Positions 10,805-22,489 are shown, counted from the first letter of the stretch. The stretch is 64,000 bases of DNA from Tupaia tana (GCA_026018925.1 JAKSZU010000005.1:20694779-20758778), one strand, 5' to 3'. The notes: generated by a model not told the origin, from the letters alone. Translations and numbers: made by a program.

Positions 10805-11070
10805 GGGACCAGCAGTTAGTGTAATGGCTATGTCGCTGGACTCCCACGTAGTCGACCGCGGTTCGAGTCCCGGACCCGGTGGCTTAAACTCACGCCGGGC
10901 GCGTGTGCGTGCGTGCCCAAGATCCCGAGAGGAGAATGGAGGAGAAGGGATTGCGGCGTGGCCATCCCCCCTGGGGGGTGATTTCCTGCTTTCTATCTCT
11001 CTGTCTCTCTCTGTCTGTCTGGCGAGGGCACGCGCCCTATAGCAAAAACCTCTCCCAAAAAAAGAAAAAA
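10805..11070 (+). mobile_element. Young type A SINE, reference-quality copy
   Basis: Sense order: tRNA-like head with A-box-like TTAGTGTAATGG and perfect B box GGTTCGAGTCC; GCGCGTGTGCGTGCGTGCCC; AAGATCCCGAGAGGAGAATG; GGAGAAGGGATTGCGGCGTG; a CCCCCTGGGGGG palindrome; a CT-rich tract; CGCGCCCTATAGCAAAAACC; A-rich tail. TSD AAAAAAAGTCATC at 10791-10803 and 11071-11083. The tRNA parent is not assigned. A head of this kind implies RNA polymerase III transcription, with mobilisation by L1 machinery (known biology of tRNA SINEs). Confidence 0.93.
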
Positions 11071-11739
11071 AAAAAAAGTCATCAACATTAAAAATAGTGT
11101 CATATAAAAAAAAAAGCCTTAGAGTTTTCATTAAGTACTTGCCTCCAACTACATGGGAATGAACGAAGCTGAAGAAGTGAGAAGCATTGTGTGCATGCTG
11201 AACAGTTAGCGATACAGCAGAACTTTACTTTATTGCCCATCCATGGCCTACAGTTCACAAACATTCTTCAGGAGTAACGACAATGGCTATCTGTTAACTC
11301 TTTTCATACATTTTGGAAAGAGTGGGAGGTAAGGATAATGCAGTCAATAAATATCTCTCAACAGTGATTTTTGCAAACTGGGTCATCACTGCAGCACATT
11401 GCTTCATCATGTCATTCTGGACTAGGTTAGAGAGGGACTGTCCCCCATACTGTTTCAGAGACGTTTTCCTAAAACTCCCCTCTGAAGCTATCACCCCTGT
11501 GGTTTAGATCAAAGCAAAACAAACTTGATAAGACTCTCATTACCTTAAACAAATACTTCACAAGGTTCTCCTTTTACCTCCTAGTTTAAACGGGATGCTC
11601 CTTCCATTGAATGTATTTCTGTGGGCTTTAAATATCAGCAACACTGAACAACTATTCACACCCAGAAAAATCTCAAATTTGGCTATATCCTTGTGCTTTT
11701 GTCTCCCTAGTATATTCCTTTGTTTAAAATGTCTTTCTT
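11071..11739. other. Intergenic, nothing recognised
   Basis: Includes overlapping frames of about 65 codons on both strands near 11294-11507, which cancel each other as evidence. No repeat recognised. Confidence 0.35.
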
Positions 11740-11932
11740 TCTTCCATGAGCAAGAGATAGAGTAAGAGAGAGAGGATCTGGACACTCCAATCCACTTCAG
11801 CTTTAGCCAGCCCCAGACCACAGGCAATTAAGTGTTGGCAAAATCAGACAGGGTTCTGAATTTTTACTGTAAACCTTTCCTTATGGGACTGCCTTGTGGA
11901 GCGTTGTGTTTTACTGCTGTGTCGCCCTCTGG
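11740..11932 (-). mobile_element. Type C SINE
   Basis: Complement shows CATGAGCAAGAGATAGAG, a TCCACTTCAGCTTTAGCC block and TTTTACTGCTGTGTCGCC near the head. Strongly diverged. Confidence 0.6.
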
Positions 11933-11936
11933 ATCT

Positions 11937-12205
11937 CATGGCATATTCCTTTTCCTGGGGATGCTCATTTTTGCCTTTCCACTTAGTCAGCTTAAATTTC
12001 ACTATCTCTCAAGCCTTCTTTATTTGTTCATTCTCTGAGCTCCCTTAGCAAAATTAGGGCTATGATCACCCTGTACTGCAGTGCTTATTTAATTACCCTT
12101 TTCTCCCACTACTGTGAACTTCTTGAGTTTAAGGGTTACGTCTATTTATTTTATAGTGCCTAGCCAGAAGAGATGCTCAGTCCATGTTTGCAGAGTGAAT
12201 GAAAT
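11937..12205 (+). mobile_element. L2 LINE 3' end
   Basis: CTCCCACTACTGTGAACTTC, TTGAGTTTAAGGGTTACGTC, TATAGTGCCTAGCC and the terminal GAGTGAATGAAATGA match the standard L2 3' end order. Confidence 0.7.
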
Positions 12206-12212
12206 GATGCAT

Positions 12213-12575
12213 CTACATATTTGTATCCCTTAAAATACATGCTAACATCTAATCTCCAGTGTAATAGTATTTGGATAGTATTAGGAAGTAATTAGGTCAA
12301 GAGAGTGGAACCCTCATAAGCAGGATTAGTGCTCTGATTATAAAAGAGTCTTTATAACTGCCCTTATAAGAGAGCTGGCTTGCTCCATCTGACATGTAAG
12401 GACGTAGGGAAAAAGTGCCAATTTATAAGCCGGAAAGAGTCCTAACTAGAGAATGGATCTGCTGGCACCTTGATTTTGGACTTCCCAGATTTCAGAACTG
12501 TGAGATATGCATTTCTGCTGTTTATAGGCCACTCAGTTTATGGTACTTTGCTATAGCAGCCTGAATGGACGAGAT
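12213..12575 (+). mobile_element. MaLR solo LTR (MLT1/MST-like)
   Basis: GTGTAATAGTATTTGGATAG, GTAATTAGGTCAAGAGAGTG, CCCTCATAAGCAGGATTAG, TGGCACCTTGATTTTGGAC, CAGAACTGTGAGATATGC and CTTTGCTATAGCAGCCTG follow the MLT1-type LTR order through to its 3' end. Confidence 0.8.
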
Positions 12576-13479
12576 ATGTATTAATTTCTAAATTTTGCTT
12601 TGTTTCTCACTTTGACTTTATAGTAGTTCATAGTAGGGTAGTCAGCCCTCATTAACCTATGTGTAAATTAAAATTTTCTTGAGTAGACCTTTTATCCTAT
12701 AGACTGGTTCTGTTTATTTCACCTCCAGTGATTTTTTAACTCTTCAAAAAGAGCATCAGAATTAAGCTCACAGACCAATCTGTTGACCATAAGTCCATGC
12801 CATAAGTCCATGAGGTGTCTGCCATGTTCTTCCTCTCTTGGTTTGGTTCCCACGGGAGTGGCCCTACTGTCACTCTGGAAGGTGCCTTCCATGCCTGTTG
12901 AAATCTTTTAAGATCCCAAAAGTCAATTCATCAGGGTGTTGGGGTGCGGTGATGTCCTAAACAGAGATGGCATGGTCCGTGTGACCTTCTCTCACAGGTC
13001 ATTACCTGTTCCCCAGGCAATTCAGTGCTCATGGTCTTATCAAAATTGTTGTTGCTTCCAAATTTCTTGCTTCCAAATCAATGTTTAACATAAAGTCATG
13101 AGTTCTATGTGATTCTGGCATAGTTTATTTTTGATACGTTTTTGTCACCATCACCTACTGTTTTATTACACCCATGAATAAACACTTTTATTTAAAGGTT
13201 AAATACTGCCTAGTATAGTCTCATAAGTTGTCTATACACAAAATCATCATGGCAGGTCTGATGATTTAGGAAACTGCACTCAAGTCATCCCGAAACTCTA
13301 CCAACACACTCACCTGCTTTTCTCAAGGCTGCCTAAGTCTTCCCAGTGTCCCATCTAATGGATCCCTTGGTTCTTTCCCAACTTTCTCACTCAACAGCAC
13401 CCAATAGAGGTGGCCATTGCTTTTTCTCAGTATGTTCACTTTTAAGACAGTGTAATTGCTACCCTTTTCTGTTTTGTTT
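12576..13479. other. Intergenic, with a 13-bp duplication
   Basis: CCATAAGTCCATG occurs twice in tandem (12787-12799 and 12800-12812). Otherwise no repeat or gene signal recognised. Confidence 0.4.
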
Positions 13480-13692
13480 TGTTTATTTAAAGAGTAAGAG
13501 AGATAAAGACAGAGACAACATCCCCAGGATTTTGACACCATAATCCACCCCTAGCTTCAATCATCCCTGGATCATGAACACCCATGTGCCTGGCATATTC
13601 AAGAGGTCTCCGGAAACAAGCCCAGAACTACCCCATAATGGTCAGCCTAACAGAGTTTTGCTTCTCAGTACTATACCACCATCCAACCTCCT
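13480..13692 (-). mobile_element. Type C SINE
   Basis: A well-preserved type C copy in complement: AGAGTAAGAGAGATAAAGAC, CACCATAATCCACCCCTAGC, CCTGGATCATGAACACCC, ATATTCAAGAGGTCTCCGGA, ending CACCATCCAACCTCC. Confidence 0.75.
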
Positions 13693-13854
13693 CATCTCTT
13701 TAAATGACTTCAGATTCCTCAGCTTCCATGTTCAGTTTATAAGTTCTACATAGTGAGTTTCCCAAGAGTGCATTTAACCCACAACAAATGTTCTGTAGTC
13801 AATGTTTCTACTGTAATCCGAGCCACTGATATTTGGTCTATTCTTCTCTCTGGC

Positions 13855-14375
13855 ACTGGTCCCTCATCCCTTGCAAGGTCATCACACCAGATGGAGTTAA
13901 CTTTTTCATGATTCAATCTTATCAGACCTACCTGACTTAAAACACTGCACTAACTTTGTTTTAGTAGACTTAATTCCATCTCAAATGTGTCTTACCACAC
14001 TGCTTACTCTTCTTATCTCACCTTGGCTTACTCTCCCATTGACATACTCTATCCTCTACTGAGACTATACTTTCTCATGGTCTTGATGAAATTTTCCTGA
14101 CTTGACAAGTTCACATATGCTATTCCTTCTACCTTGACTACCTTACTCCTGTCTTTCACACGCTGCTTTCCCTGACACTTCACCTAAATGGGATCTATAC
14201 ATCATCTTCCAATAATTTTTCCACTTCTAAACCTAAATTTACATATTTATTGGTTTACTTGTTTATTATCTGTCGCTCTCTGCTAAGCCATGCGCTCTAT
14301 GTAGAAAGGGCCCATGCTTACTTTGCTTTGAATTGTTTATCCGCACTTTCTATAGGACTTACTTGGTTCACTTGG
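13855..14375 (+). mobile_element. L2 LINE fragment
   Basis: Stretches such as TATTCCTTCTACCTTGACTA, CTTTCCCTGACACTTCACC and TTTACTTGTTTATTATCTGT are in the order of the L2 3' half. Divergence is high and boundaries are approximate. Confidence 0.5.
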
Positions 14376-14417
14376 AGCAGATGTTTATTATAAAAATCTG
14401 CTATGGCCCAGCCATCA

Positions 14418-14625
14418 TGACAGTCAGCAGGGGCAGTGCTGCACAATGGTGGAGGCCATATGGGAAGTCTCTAGGTTTACATCTTGGGTTGATTTGAACA
14501 CACAAAGCACACTTGTAGGAGCTTCCATGCTCCTGGCTGAATGCAGGGCAGGAGGGGGTGGGGGGGTCATGGTATGAGGCTGACTCTCTGTCTCGCTCAT
14601 AAAGGAAATATATAAATCAAAAAAG
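14418..14625 (+). mobile_element. Type C-like SINE
   Basis: Tail-side GACTCTCTGTCTCGCTCAT and A-rich 3' end, with a head-like GCAGGGGCAGTGCTGCACAA at the left. A G-run at 14556-14568 lies in the middle. Family assignment is tentative. Confidence 0.5.
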
Positions 14626-15565
14626 AAAAACATAACAATGTTGGTGGTTGGCATATGGAAAAATACATATCGCTTGAGAAAAATGTACCGTTACCTCCCT
14701 ATCAATGGCAGAATAAGTAATAAATACCCATTATTAATACTATCATTTACATTACTTTGTGAGTGGTAAGCAAAGCAGATTGAGAAGTAAAATAATAGAT
14801 GTAAATATTACTAGTGAAGAAACAAACATTAGATTTTTGGCTGATACTGATGATATGACTCAAGGAATTGTTAGAGAATGCTATAGAAATGTTAGAATTC
14901 AACAAGATTAATGGTTAAAACATTTTAAAAAGTGTCAGAATCAATTGGACTATAATAAATTAACACAGATTGTGCAAAACTATGACATAAAAGGACTTAC
15001 ACAATAAATCAACAAAATTAAGATATTTAGTAATAACTGTAACAAAAAATTATATGTAGAGAAAATCATTACTGTTGTAAGGAAAATTTCTACTACTGGA
15101 AAAAGGTTCCACCTTTTTGGATGGGAAGACTTAATATTTTTAACATATAGCTTCTCTACATATTCATTTTTATCTACCTCCATTAAATCCTCAGCAAGAC
15201 AATTTCAGAAACTTACAAAGGCCTATATAAGGGATCTGTAAAAGTAAATATTTTTGAATATTGAAAACATTTTTTTAAAAAAGACAAATATATGGGAAAC
15301 AAATCTTACTATATATTAGCATTTGTTGTTTAATATTCTGTGGCAAGTGGAATTTGCACAGCATTAGAAACATATATATGTATATGTCTTAGAATATAGG
15401 GTCCAGAAAGTCTCAATTATTTAATGGAATTAAACATAAAAAAATGGGGATTTTACCTTTTAAAAATAATCATATTTTTGAGTAGGTCTTAACATTATAA
15501 TGCAACAAGAATTTAGCAATATTTATTAAGTTATATATTATGATTTATACATTTATATTTACATA
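14626..15565. other. AT-rich intergenic DNA
   Basis: Long AT-rich stretch with no gene or named repeat. A 67-codon minus-strand frame at 14980-15183 is compatible with chance. Confidence 0.35.
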
Positions 15566-15579
15566 GAGATTTATATTCT

Positions 15580-15836
15580 ATTTTTTTGGAGAGGTTTTTG
15601 CTATAGGGCGTGTGCGCTTGCCAGACAGAGAGAGACAGAGAGACAGAAAGCAAGAAATCACCTCCACAGGGGGGATGGCCACACCACAATCCCTTCTCCT
15701 CCATTCTCCTCTCAGGATCTTGGGCACGCATGCACATGCGCCTGGCGTGAGTTCAAGCCACCAGGTCCGGGACTCAAACTGTAGTCGACTTACATGGGAG
15801 TCCAGTGACATAGCCATTATGCTAACTGCTGGTCCC
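15580..15836 (-). mobile_element. Type A SINE with 14-bp TSD
   Basis: TSD GAGATTTATATTCT at 15566-15579 and 15837-15850. Body well preserved. The box B region reads GTTTGAGTCCC on the minus strand, so it belongs to the GAG group. Confidence 0.92.
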
Positions 15837-16019
15837 GAGATTTATATTCTTAACAGCAGAGAATACCTATTCTTAACAGAATACCTCCTTTCCCACACTC
15901 TACCAAAACTATATTGTAGAAAGTTTTCTGATCTTTGTCAGTCTCACAGTTTAAAAATAGTATCTTATCATAGTTTTAACACACTTCTCTTAATGTAGTC
16001 AAAATTATTTTCTATTTTT

Positions 16020-16304
16020 TTAAAGAATTTTCTTTTATTTAAGCTTTTGTAATAGGGTGCTTTCACAATAGGTGCACTTGCCAAGAGATAGAGGCAAAGC
16101 AAGAGGAGGGTGGGAAAGTGAGAATGCACCCCCCTGGTGGGATGGCCAAGCTATAATCCCTTCTTCTCTGTCTCCCCTCAGGATTCTAGTCACACACACA
16201 CAAGGACCCAGAGTGATTTTTCAAGCCTCCAGGTCCAGGACTTGAACCACATAGTCAACCATGGGGAATTCAGACACTTTAACTTCCACCCACTGGCTGG
16301 CTCC
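16020..16304 (-). mobile_element. Type A SINE, older copy
   Basis: Complement has GGGATGGCCAAGCTATAATC, CCAGGTCCAGGACTTGAACC and ends CACTGGCTGGCTCC. A short CA run lies in the middle. It abuts the HAL1-like element. Confidence 0.8.
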
Positions 16305-16305
16305 T

Positions 16306-16879
16306 ATTAAGAAATATTTTCAGCCAAGAATACTGTACCCGGCAAGATTATTCTTAATTTGGGAAGAAAAGATAAGAACTTTCTTAGATAAACAAAACCT
16401 GAGAGAATTTACCAACACCAGACCAAATCTCCAAGAAGTACTGAAGGGAGTGCTATGCCAGGAAAATTAAATATAGACACACAGAAATAGGAGTTCAAAA
16501 CTAAGAAAATAGCCAACTTAATTGTAGGGACAAGTAGGCAAAGTTCCTTAGCATTTCTTTGATTTATTAAAGATAAAACTGCTTTTCTTGAAATTAAAAA
16601 ATATATTAAAAATACCTATTGATCATAGTAAGCTATATAGCATCAACTAGGTGCTACCTTATAGTGTATTCATTCTATTTAGAGTTTCATGCCTAAAATC
16701 AGACATGTATTCACGGATATGTATATACCAGCTGAACTTGCTATTGAAAGTAGTTAGGTTATTTCAGAAATGTTGTGAATCAATAAAATATGACAAAAAA
16801 AGGAATGGAAAACAACCGTAGACACATGAGATAGTGTGGGAGGAGGGTTGGAAATGGCAGAGGGTGAGAAATAGGGGCA

Positions 16880-16924
<45 letters not shown>

Positions 16925-17060
16925 CTAGAAATGGAAAATTATTGGCAATAACATGTATGATTAAGCCACTATGTAGTATATTCTGGATGGGAAATCACAT
17001 TTTGTATGGTGTGACGATGCTCAGGGAATAAATGCAACATAATTAATTAATTAAAAAATG
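16306..17060 (+). mobile_element. HAL1-like element: L1-type ORF1 C-terminus followed by 3' UTR
   Basis: Codons from about 16306 to 16470 give QPRILYPARLF, LDKQNLREFTNTRP and LQEVLKGVL, the conserved C-terminal end of L1/HAL1 ORF1p, an RNA-binding chaperone. No ORF2 follows. Instead comes a 3' UTR-like stretch with AGAAATGTTGTGAATCAATA and a terminal AATAAATGCAAC followed by an A-rich end. ORF1 followed directly by a 3' UTR is the HAL1 (half-L1) layout. A 5'-truncated L1 that lost ORF2 by deletion is the alternative. Confidence 0.65.
16887..16920. repeat. (AT)n microsatellite
   Basis: 17 AT units without interruption, inside the HAL1-like 3' UTR. Confidence 0.95.
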
Positions 17061-17074
17061 TTTCAGAAGAAAAT

Positions 17075-17375
17075 TAAAGTGCACTTGTAACTAGATTCCA
17101 ACTTTGTCCATATTTGGTTTAAGATATTTTGCAAATCAATAAAATTTGGAAAAAATTTAGTATGGAAGGGGGAAAAGGGAAAGAATAAACAAGTAAAATA
17201 AACAAGTATGCTTAATTGACCAAAAAAATGGGAAGCTATTTGTGGGTAAGTTATAGAGCAATATCTTTGACTTGACTGACATGTATAGTATTTGAGCTGG
17301 GAAAAGAAATGTCGTACACTGTAAAGATGTGATTAGATGTAAATAAATAAATAAATTTTTAAAATAAAAAAGAAG
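17075..17375 (+). mobile_element. Second HAL1-like 3' UTR copy
   Basis: TTTGCAAATCAATAAAATTT then a GGAAGGGGGAAAAGGG tract and the end CACTGTAAAGATGTGATTAG plus AAATAAATAAATAAAT repeat the order of the preceding 3' UTR. It may be a separate truncated insertion or a tandem duplicate. Confidence 0.5.
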
Positions 17376-17522
17376 TATTTGTATTTCTTTGCACATTTTC
17401 CTGATGAATTTTTATGAGTCTTTCTATATTAAGGCACCTAGTCCTTTCTTTATGAGTTCCAAATATTTAATCCAACTTATTATTGGCCTTTAGCTGCAGT
17501 GTTTTTGTAAAATGTGTATTTT

Positions 17523-17776
17523 TTTTTTGAGAAGGTTTTGCTATAGGACGCATGCGCTCTCCAGAAAGACAGAGAGAGACAGAGATCAGAAAGAGAGAAA
17601 TCAGCCCCCCAGGGGGGATGGTCATGCTGCAATCCCTTCTCCTCCATTGTTTTCTCTGAATCTTGAGCACGCACACACACGTGCCTGACGAGTTTAAGCC
17701 ACCTGGTCCGGGAACCGAACCACGGTTGACTACATGGGAGTCCAGCGACATAGCCATTATACCAAATGCAGGTCCC
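17523..17776 (-). mobile_element. Type A SINE with 15-bp TSD
   Basis: TSD TAAAATGTGTATTTT at 17508-17522 and 17777-17791. The body retains the C6/G6 palindrome and most CpG sites. The head ends GCAGGTCCC in complement. Confidence 0.92.
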
Positions 17777-17791
17777 TAAAATGTGTATTTT

Positions 17792-18459
17792 CTAACTTTT
17801 CAATTTATAAAGCTCTTCTTTCTTGGTATCAGGATTTAATATTATACTTGAAAATCTTTCCCAGTTTAAAATTATAAAAAACATTTTCTATATTTCTTTC
17901 TGTGCCTTAGGTTTTTACATTTAAATATTTGATTTTTCAAAATTTATTCTGGTGTAAACTTCAAGGTAAGAATCTATTTTCTCCCCTTAAGTACTTAGCA
18001 ACATTTTTTCTAAAGAAATATTTTCTTAGTGATTTGAAATGTGTAGGTGGCATTTTAAGTTAGCAGATAAATACATTAGGAATACTGGGAATGTTTAACA
18101 ATATTTGAGTTCCTACGTATTTTTTATTTTAAAAAACACGAAATAGAAAAAGAGCAACAGACTTGATTACATCGCAACATTTTAACTTCTTATGGTAACA
18201 ACACCATAAATAAAGTTAAAGAATAAACAAGGAATAATTAATGTGTAGCAAATATAGAAGTTAAACATTTACACAGCACTTACAAATTTTTGTAAACTAT
18301 GAACACTGTAATAGGAAAACAGGCAAAAAAAAAGAACAGACTAGACAAGCATATGTGTTCAAATGCTCATCCACACCCATAATAAGCAAATTGCAAAATG
18401 AATGCACACAGTAATCATTTTATCTCCTATTAAATTTATAGAGTAAATAATATACAAAA
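17792..18459. other. AT-rich intergenic DNA
   Basis: No repeat or gene recognised. Confidence 0.35.
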
Positions 18460-18469
18460 AAGGTTTGGA

Positions 18470-18652
18470 GGGGTGGGCAGGTGGTATGGTGGTTAAAGGC
18501 ATTGGATTCCTACATGACTGGCCATGGTTCGAGTCCTGGACCTTGTAGCTTGCTTTCTCATTTTATCCCTCTCTCTTTGGTCAAATTAGAAAATAATAAT
18601 GATAATAATTAATGAAGTTAAAATAAAATATGTCTTTAAAAAAAGAAGGATG
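18470..18652 (+). mobile_element. Type B SINE
   Basis: Head GGGCAGGTGGTATGGTGG, box B GGTTCGAGTCC intact, then directly GTAGCTTGCTTTCTC and a short CT tract, with an AATAATAAT-rich tail. A short repeat AAGGTTTGG at 18460-18468 and 18653-18661 is the likely TSD. Confidence 0.8.
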
Positions 18653-18661
18653 AAGGTTTGG

Positions 18662-18876
18662 GGCTGGCTCTGTAGCCCAGTGGTTATAGGAGACAGATCC
18701 CACATGGCCAACTGTTGCTTAAAAAAAATGTTGGGTGCATGTGAGTGTGTACCCAGAATCTCTACAGGATGGAGAAAGAGAAGGGATTGCCATATGACCA
18801 CACTCCATTGGGGTTGTTTTCTCCCTCCCGAACCCCTTCTTTGGAAAATGCACATGCCCTCTGACAACAAATTGGA
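18662..18876 (+). mobile_element. Diverged type A SINE lacking box B
   Basis: Head GGCTCTGTAGCCCAGTGG is recognisable, but the B-box segment is replaced by GTTGCTTAAAAAAAATG. Middle and tail follow the type A order (GAGAAGGGATTGCCATATG, ATGCACATGCCCTCTGAC). Confidence 0.65.
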
Positions 18877-18999
18877 GATTGGTATGCAAAATGTTTATGG
18901 AGTATGGTTATTAAAAAGCACATTGTAAAACATTAATTTGATGTTTTATATGTGTCTATTCATGTGATGGATCTGTCTATCTATACATTTGTTTTTTTG

Positions 19000-19268
19000 T
19001 TTTTGTTTTTGTTTTGAGAGGTTTTTCACTATAGGGCGTGTGCGCTCGCCAGACAGACAGAGAGAGGTAGAGAGACAGAAAGCGAGAAATCACCCCCCAG
19101 GGGGGATGGCCACGCCGCAATCCCTTCTCCTCCATTCTCCTCTCGGGATCTTGGGCACGCACGCACACGTGCCCGGCGTGAGTTTTAAGCCACCGGGTCC
19201 AGGACGCGAACCGCGGTCGACTACGTGGGAGTCCAGCGACATAGCCATTGCGCTAACTGCTGGTTCCC
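19000..19268 (-). mobile_element. Young type A SINE, GCG subgroup
   Basis: In sense orientation it begins GGGAACCAGCAGTTAGCG and has GGTTCGCGTCC in box B and GGCTTAAAACTCACGCC, the linked changes of the GCG subgroup. TSD CATTTGTTTTTT at 18986-18997 and 19271-19282. Confidence 0.9.
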
Positions 19269-19282
19269 TCCATTTGTTTTTT

Positions 19283-19959
19283 CTTTTATCCATCTACTTC
19301 TGTATCTGAAATAATGATATTTTATACTATATTATAATTATATGTATAATTGCTTCACCAGAATCCATTTTCATTCCTTTAGTAAACTTTGTCTAAGGCC
19401 GTGAAGTTTCAGAAGAAGGTAATTCTGCCTCTGACCCAGGGATGAGTAGTTAAATAAAGCCTATGCTGACGATCAGTGTAATCCCATCACCTGGCTATAT
19501 CAGAGGTAGACAAGTCTTTCCTTTCAGGGAGTGAGGTGGGAGAACGTGTTTGTGGAAGGTGATGGTGAAAACAATTCCTTGCTCTCCAGAGAGAACGTCC
19601 ATTAATGGTCCTCAGTCCTCTTCCTTGGATATAGACATGCACACCTCAGTCCTCAGCAGTACTTGGAACTCAGGAAAGCAACCAGCAATTTAGAAAAATA
19701 AAAAAATAAATTAAAAAAAAAAAGCAATTGCATTTGGAAGGAAAACGATTAAGTTTAAAATGTGGTAGAAAGGACGTGTGTGCACATATGTGTGCTCCTA
19801 AGTTTCATTATTCTCTGTGACCACACGAACCAAATAAGCCAAAACATACATGTGAATATAGAAACACTTTAGGTTTTTTTTTTTCTTAATAGACTTAGGG
19901 TTTTTTTTTTTTTTTTTTCCATATAAGAGCAGTGTCAAGATCAAGAGTATTAATAATCT
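19283..19959. other. Intergenic, nothing recognised
   Basis: T-rich runs near 19873-19919. No gene or named repeat. Confidence 0.35.
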
Positions 19960-20530
19960 CACTGTTCTCCGCTCAGGTCAGACCACACTTGAAGTTTCGT
20001 TTTCAATTCTTCATTACTAAGAATTCAGGCACTGACACATTCCAGGGTTGCTGGGAAAGGACGATGCATTTGGAAAAGGATTGAATTTAAAGACTTTTGA
20101 GGTGTTTTTCCACATTTAAGTTTCTTTATTTTGATTTTTGTGTTTCTCTTGGACATTAAAATACAACCATATTTAACTCAAAGAAACCACGGCTCTGCAA
20201 GCTTAAATAACATACAAAGACCATACAATTGGTTAATAGCAGTATTGTCCACAAACTACTTCAAGACTCACACATTAAAGAGGATTTAGACAGACTGAAA
20301 TATGTTCAGAGGACAGTGGCATGGGTGACTAAGGCAGAATAGATTTTTTCCAAGTGACTCATAGTTAAAGAACCAGAAAACTTAGTGAATGCAAGAGTGC
20401 ATAACATTGTTATCAAATAAAGCTATTCTGGAGGAAAAGAAGGTACTTGTTTTGACTGACTGAAATGAAAAGAACTACACAGAGTTGGTTGAGACCTTTC
20501 TCTTTATCTTTCAGAATATCAGTAAAAATT
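19960..20530 (+). mobile_element. Possible L3/CR1 LINE 3' fragment
   Basis: AGGTCAGACCACACTTGAAG near 19976 and GAGGATTTAGACAGACTG followed by AATATGTTCAGAGGACAGTG near 20280-20320 resemble the conserved CR1/L3 3' region, separated by unmatched sequence. Very diverged, so boundaries are guesses. Confidence 0.4.
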
Positions 20531-20984
20531 TTGCTTATGGGGAGAATTGTTGAAAAATGGTCAAAGTGACTCAAAAAATTGTTATGAAAGGGAAAGTGGC
20601 AAAGACTTCTGATTATTCAGCGACATCTATTCTTCCCTGCTTCACTCCTAGACGTTTTAGTGTCTAGCTAGGCACCTGGTTGCCCAGACAGATACTATTT
20701 AGAGACGCTTATAATGTTTTAATTCACTGATTCATTTTCTTCACAAATTTGCTAAAGATTGGTAGCTATAAAAGAATCTAACTGTCATACATTGCAGGAC
20801 TTACATGATGTAGAAAGCAGATCCATGCAGCCTGGGCAGGACTACCTAGACTTTGCTGTTGAATTCCCTGTCACCTAGAGAGACAACATTGCCTACCATT
20901 AGTTGTTAGAAGTTCAAGTGAGTATTCAAAGGGTTCCCTCAAAAAGACAGTAAGAACAAGTTACATGCCTTACCAAAGGTTGGG
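20531..20984. other. Intergenic, nothing recognised
   Basis: No repeat or gene signal. Confidence 0.35.
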
Positions 20985-21175
20985 CCAGGTAGTGGCATAG
21001 TGGTAACACAACTAGATACACATGGGTTCAAGTCCTAGGGTCTCTGCATACAGCAGGTCTCTGCTAAGATCCTGGCTGGCTGAGGCCAGCGGTGGATGGC
21101 AGCATCAACCTGGTGAGAATGCCTCTTTCTCTTCCTCAGAAAAATAATAATAATAAAATTAAAAATGTATAAAGT
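20985..21175 (+). mobile_element. Type C SINE
   Basis: Head GGGCCAGGTAGTGGCATAGTGG with box-B-like GGTTCAAGTCCT, then GATCCTGGCTGGCTGAGGCC and a CT tract before an A-rich AATAATAATAA tail. One of the better sense copies of this family. Confidence 0.75.
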
Positions 21176-22473
21176 TACAAAGGAATTAAAATAGAACTTG
21201 GGCTTTGTTAAGATTTAAGTAAGATAAGTTTTCATCTGCCATGAAAGCAAATCACTAGGCGATGAGTAAAGTTGACTAATCAGAAATAAGGGTTAAAATT
21301 ACATATCTTCAGAAAAATGGAGGTCACCAGCAGGAGAAACTGCCAAGTTAGTGAATAGTGGTTGCCCATTTAGGAGTGGTGCTGGGTGGGGTGTATAGCA
21401 GGCAGGACATTTTTGCTTCCCATTTTAAATACTCAATATTATTTTATTTTTAAATATGAGCAAACATTACTTTCATAAAAACACACACACACACAGCTCT
21501 GGGTCAGGTTCTGAGTGACGCTAAGTGATTTTCCAAATGAGGACAGAGTCTGTAAAACAGTCTGTACATGGGGTACCAATGCATAATGAACAGATTTCTA
21601 CCCAGAGGTTAGAGCATTTATAATAGTACAGAAAATTACGCTGCCTTTGGACTACTCCATGTCTGACTGTCATAGGAAGCAAAAGTCTTTTGTAACCCAG
21701 CTCTCACTCTTGATTTTTACCCAAGTGCTTTACTTCAGCTTACTATTCTCAAGTTTCCCCATAAAAAGTTATTAGAGCTTTCAGAATATTAGAACGAGTT
21801 TTTCTGTTATATAAAGATTTAGCTTGACACAATGAAAAAAAAAGATACAAATTTTTTATTCGAAAATGTTCTTGCAGTCTTCTTTTACTCCCAAAGAAGT
21901 AATATGTTGAATGGTAAAAAACATTTGTCAATAATAGTACCCAACCATAAGAGAGTGAACTGCTAGAAGTTCACGGGGCCATCTCCTACTATGAATATTG
22001 TGTTTTTCCTTAGATCTTGTGGAAATGGAAAACCTCAGAAAAAGAAATAAATTACCCTTTCAGCTCCACAAAACCTCTTGCTCACCCTCCCCACGGTAGT
22101 TAAATATGCCAGTACATCGTGTCTTGAAACCCATTTTCCTTCAGCATTCTTTCATTGTATTGCATGAGTCACAAATCAACCTTTTTCTTTTAAACATCAG
22201 ACTCACGGTTTTTTATTATTGCCAAACTGAAGGTACAGTGTAGCAAAATAACATGTTTTCTACACCCAGGTCTCTTAAGGGTGGAGGGTCATGGTGACTG
22301 AGCTTCAGAGCACCGTCCAGGAGTAGTCAAGACCCATCTGTGGGAGGCCACAGTGCTCAAGACATTTGGCAGCATCTCTGATGCGGACGTTCATCCCTGA
22401 AGACCAAATTCCGGCTAAGCTTCAAGGAGAGTGAGGTCTTTGTTATGCTCAGATGGAAACTGGCAGGGCTCTT
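21176..22473. other. Intergenic, possible old repeat 3' end
   Basis: From about 21320 to 21480 the order GGAGAAACTGCCAAGTTAG, GAATAGTGGTTGCCC and GGTGCTGGGTGGGG resembles a common ancient mammalian repeat 3' end that I cannot name. An (AC)n stretch lies at 21479-21496. Confidence 0.35.
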
Positions 22474-22489
22474 TGATAGGTGTTACAGG

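Noticed and set aside
10805-10880. tRNA gene candidates at SINE heads with box A and B
   Set aside because: The heads continue into SINE bodies, cannot form a proper acceptor stem, and recur across the window.
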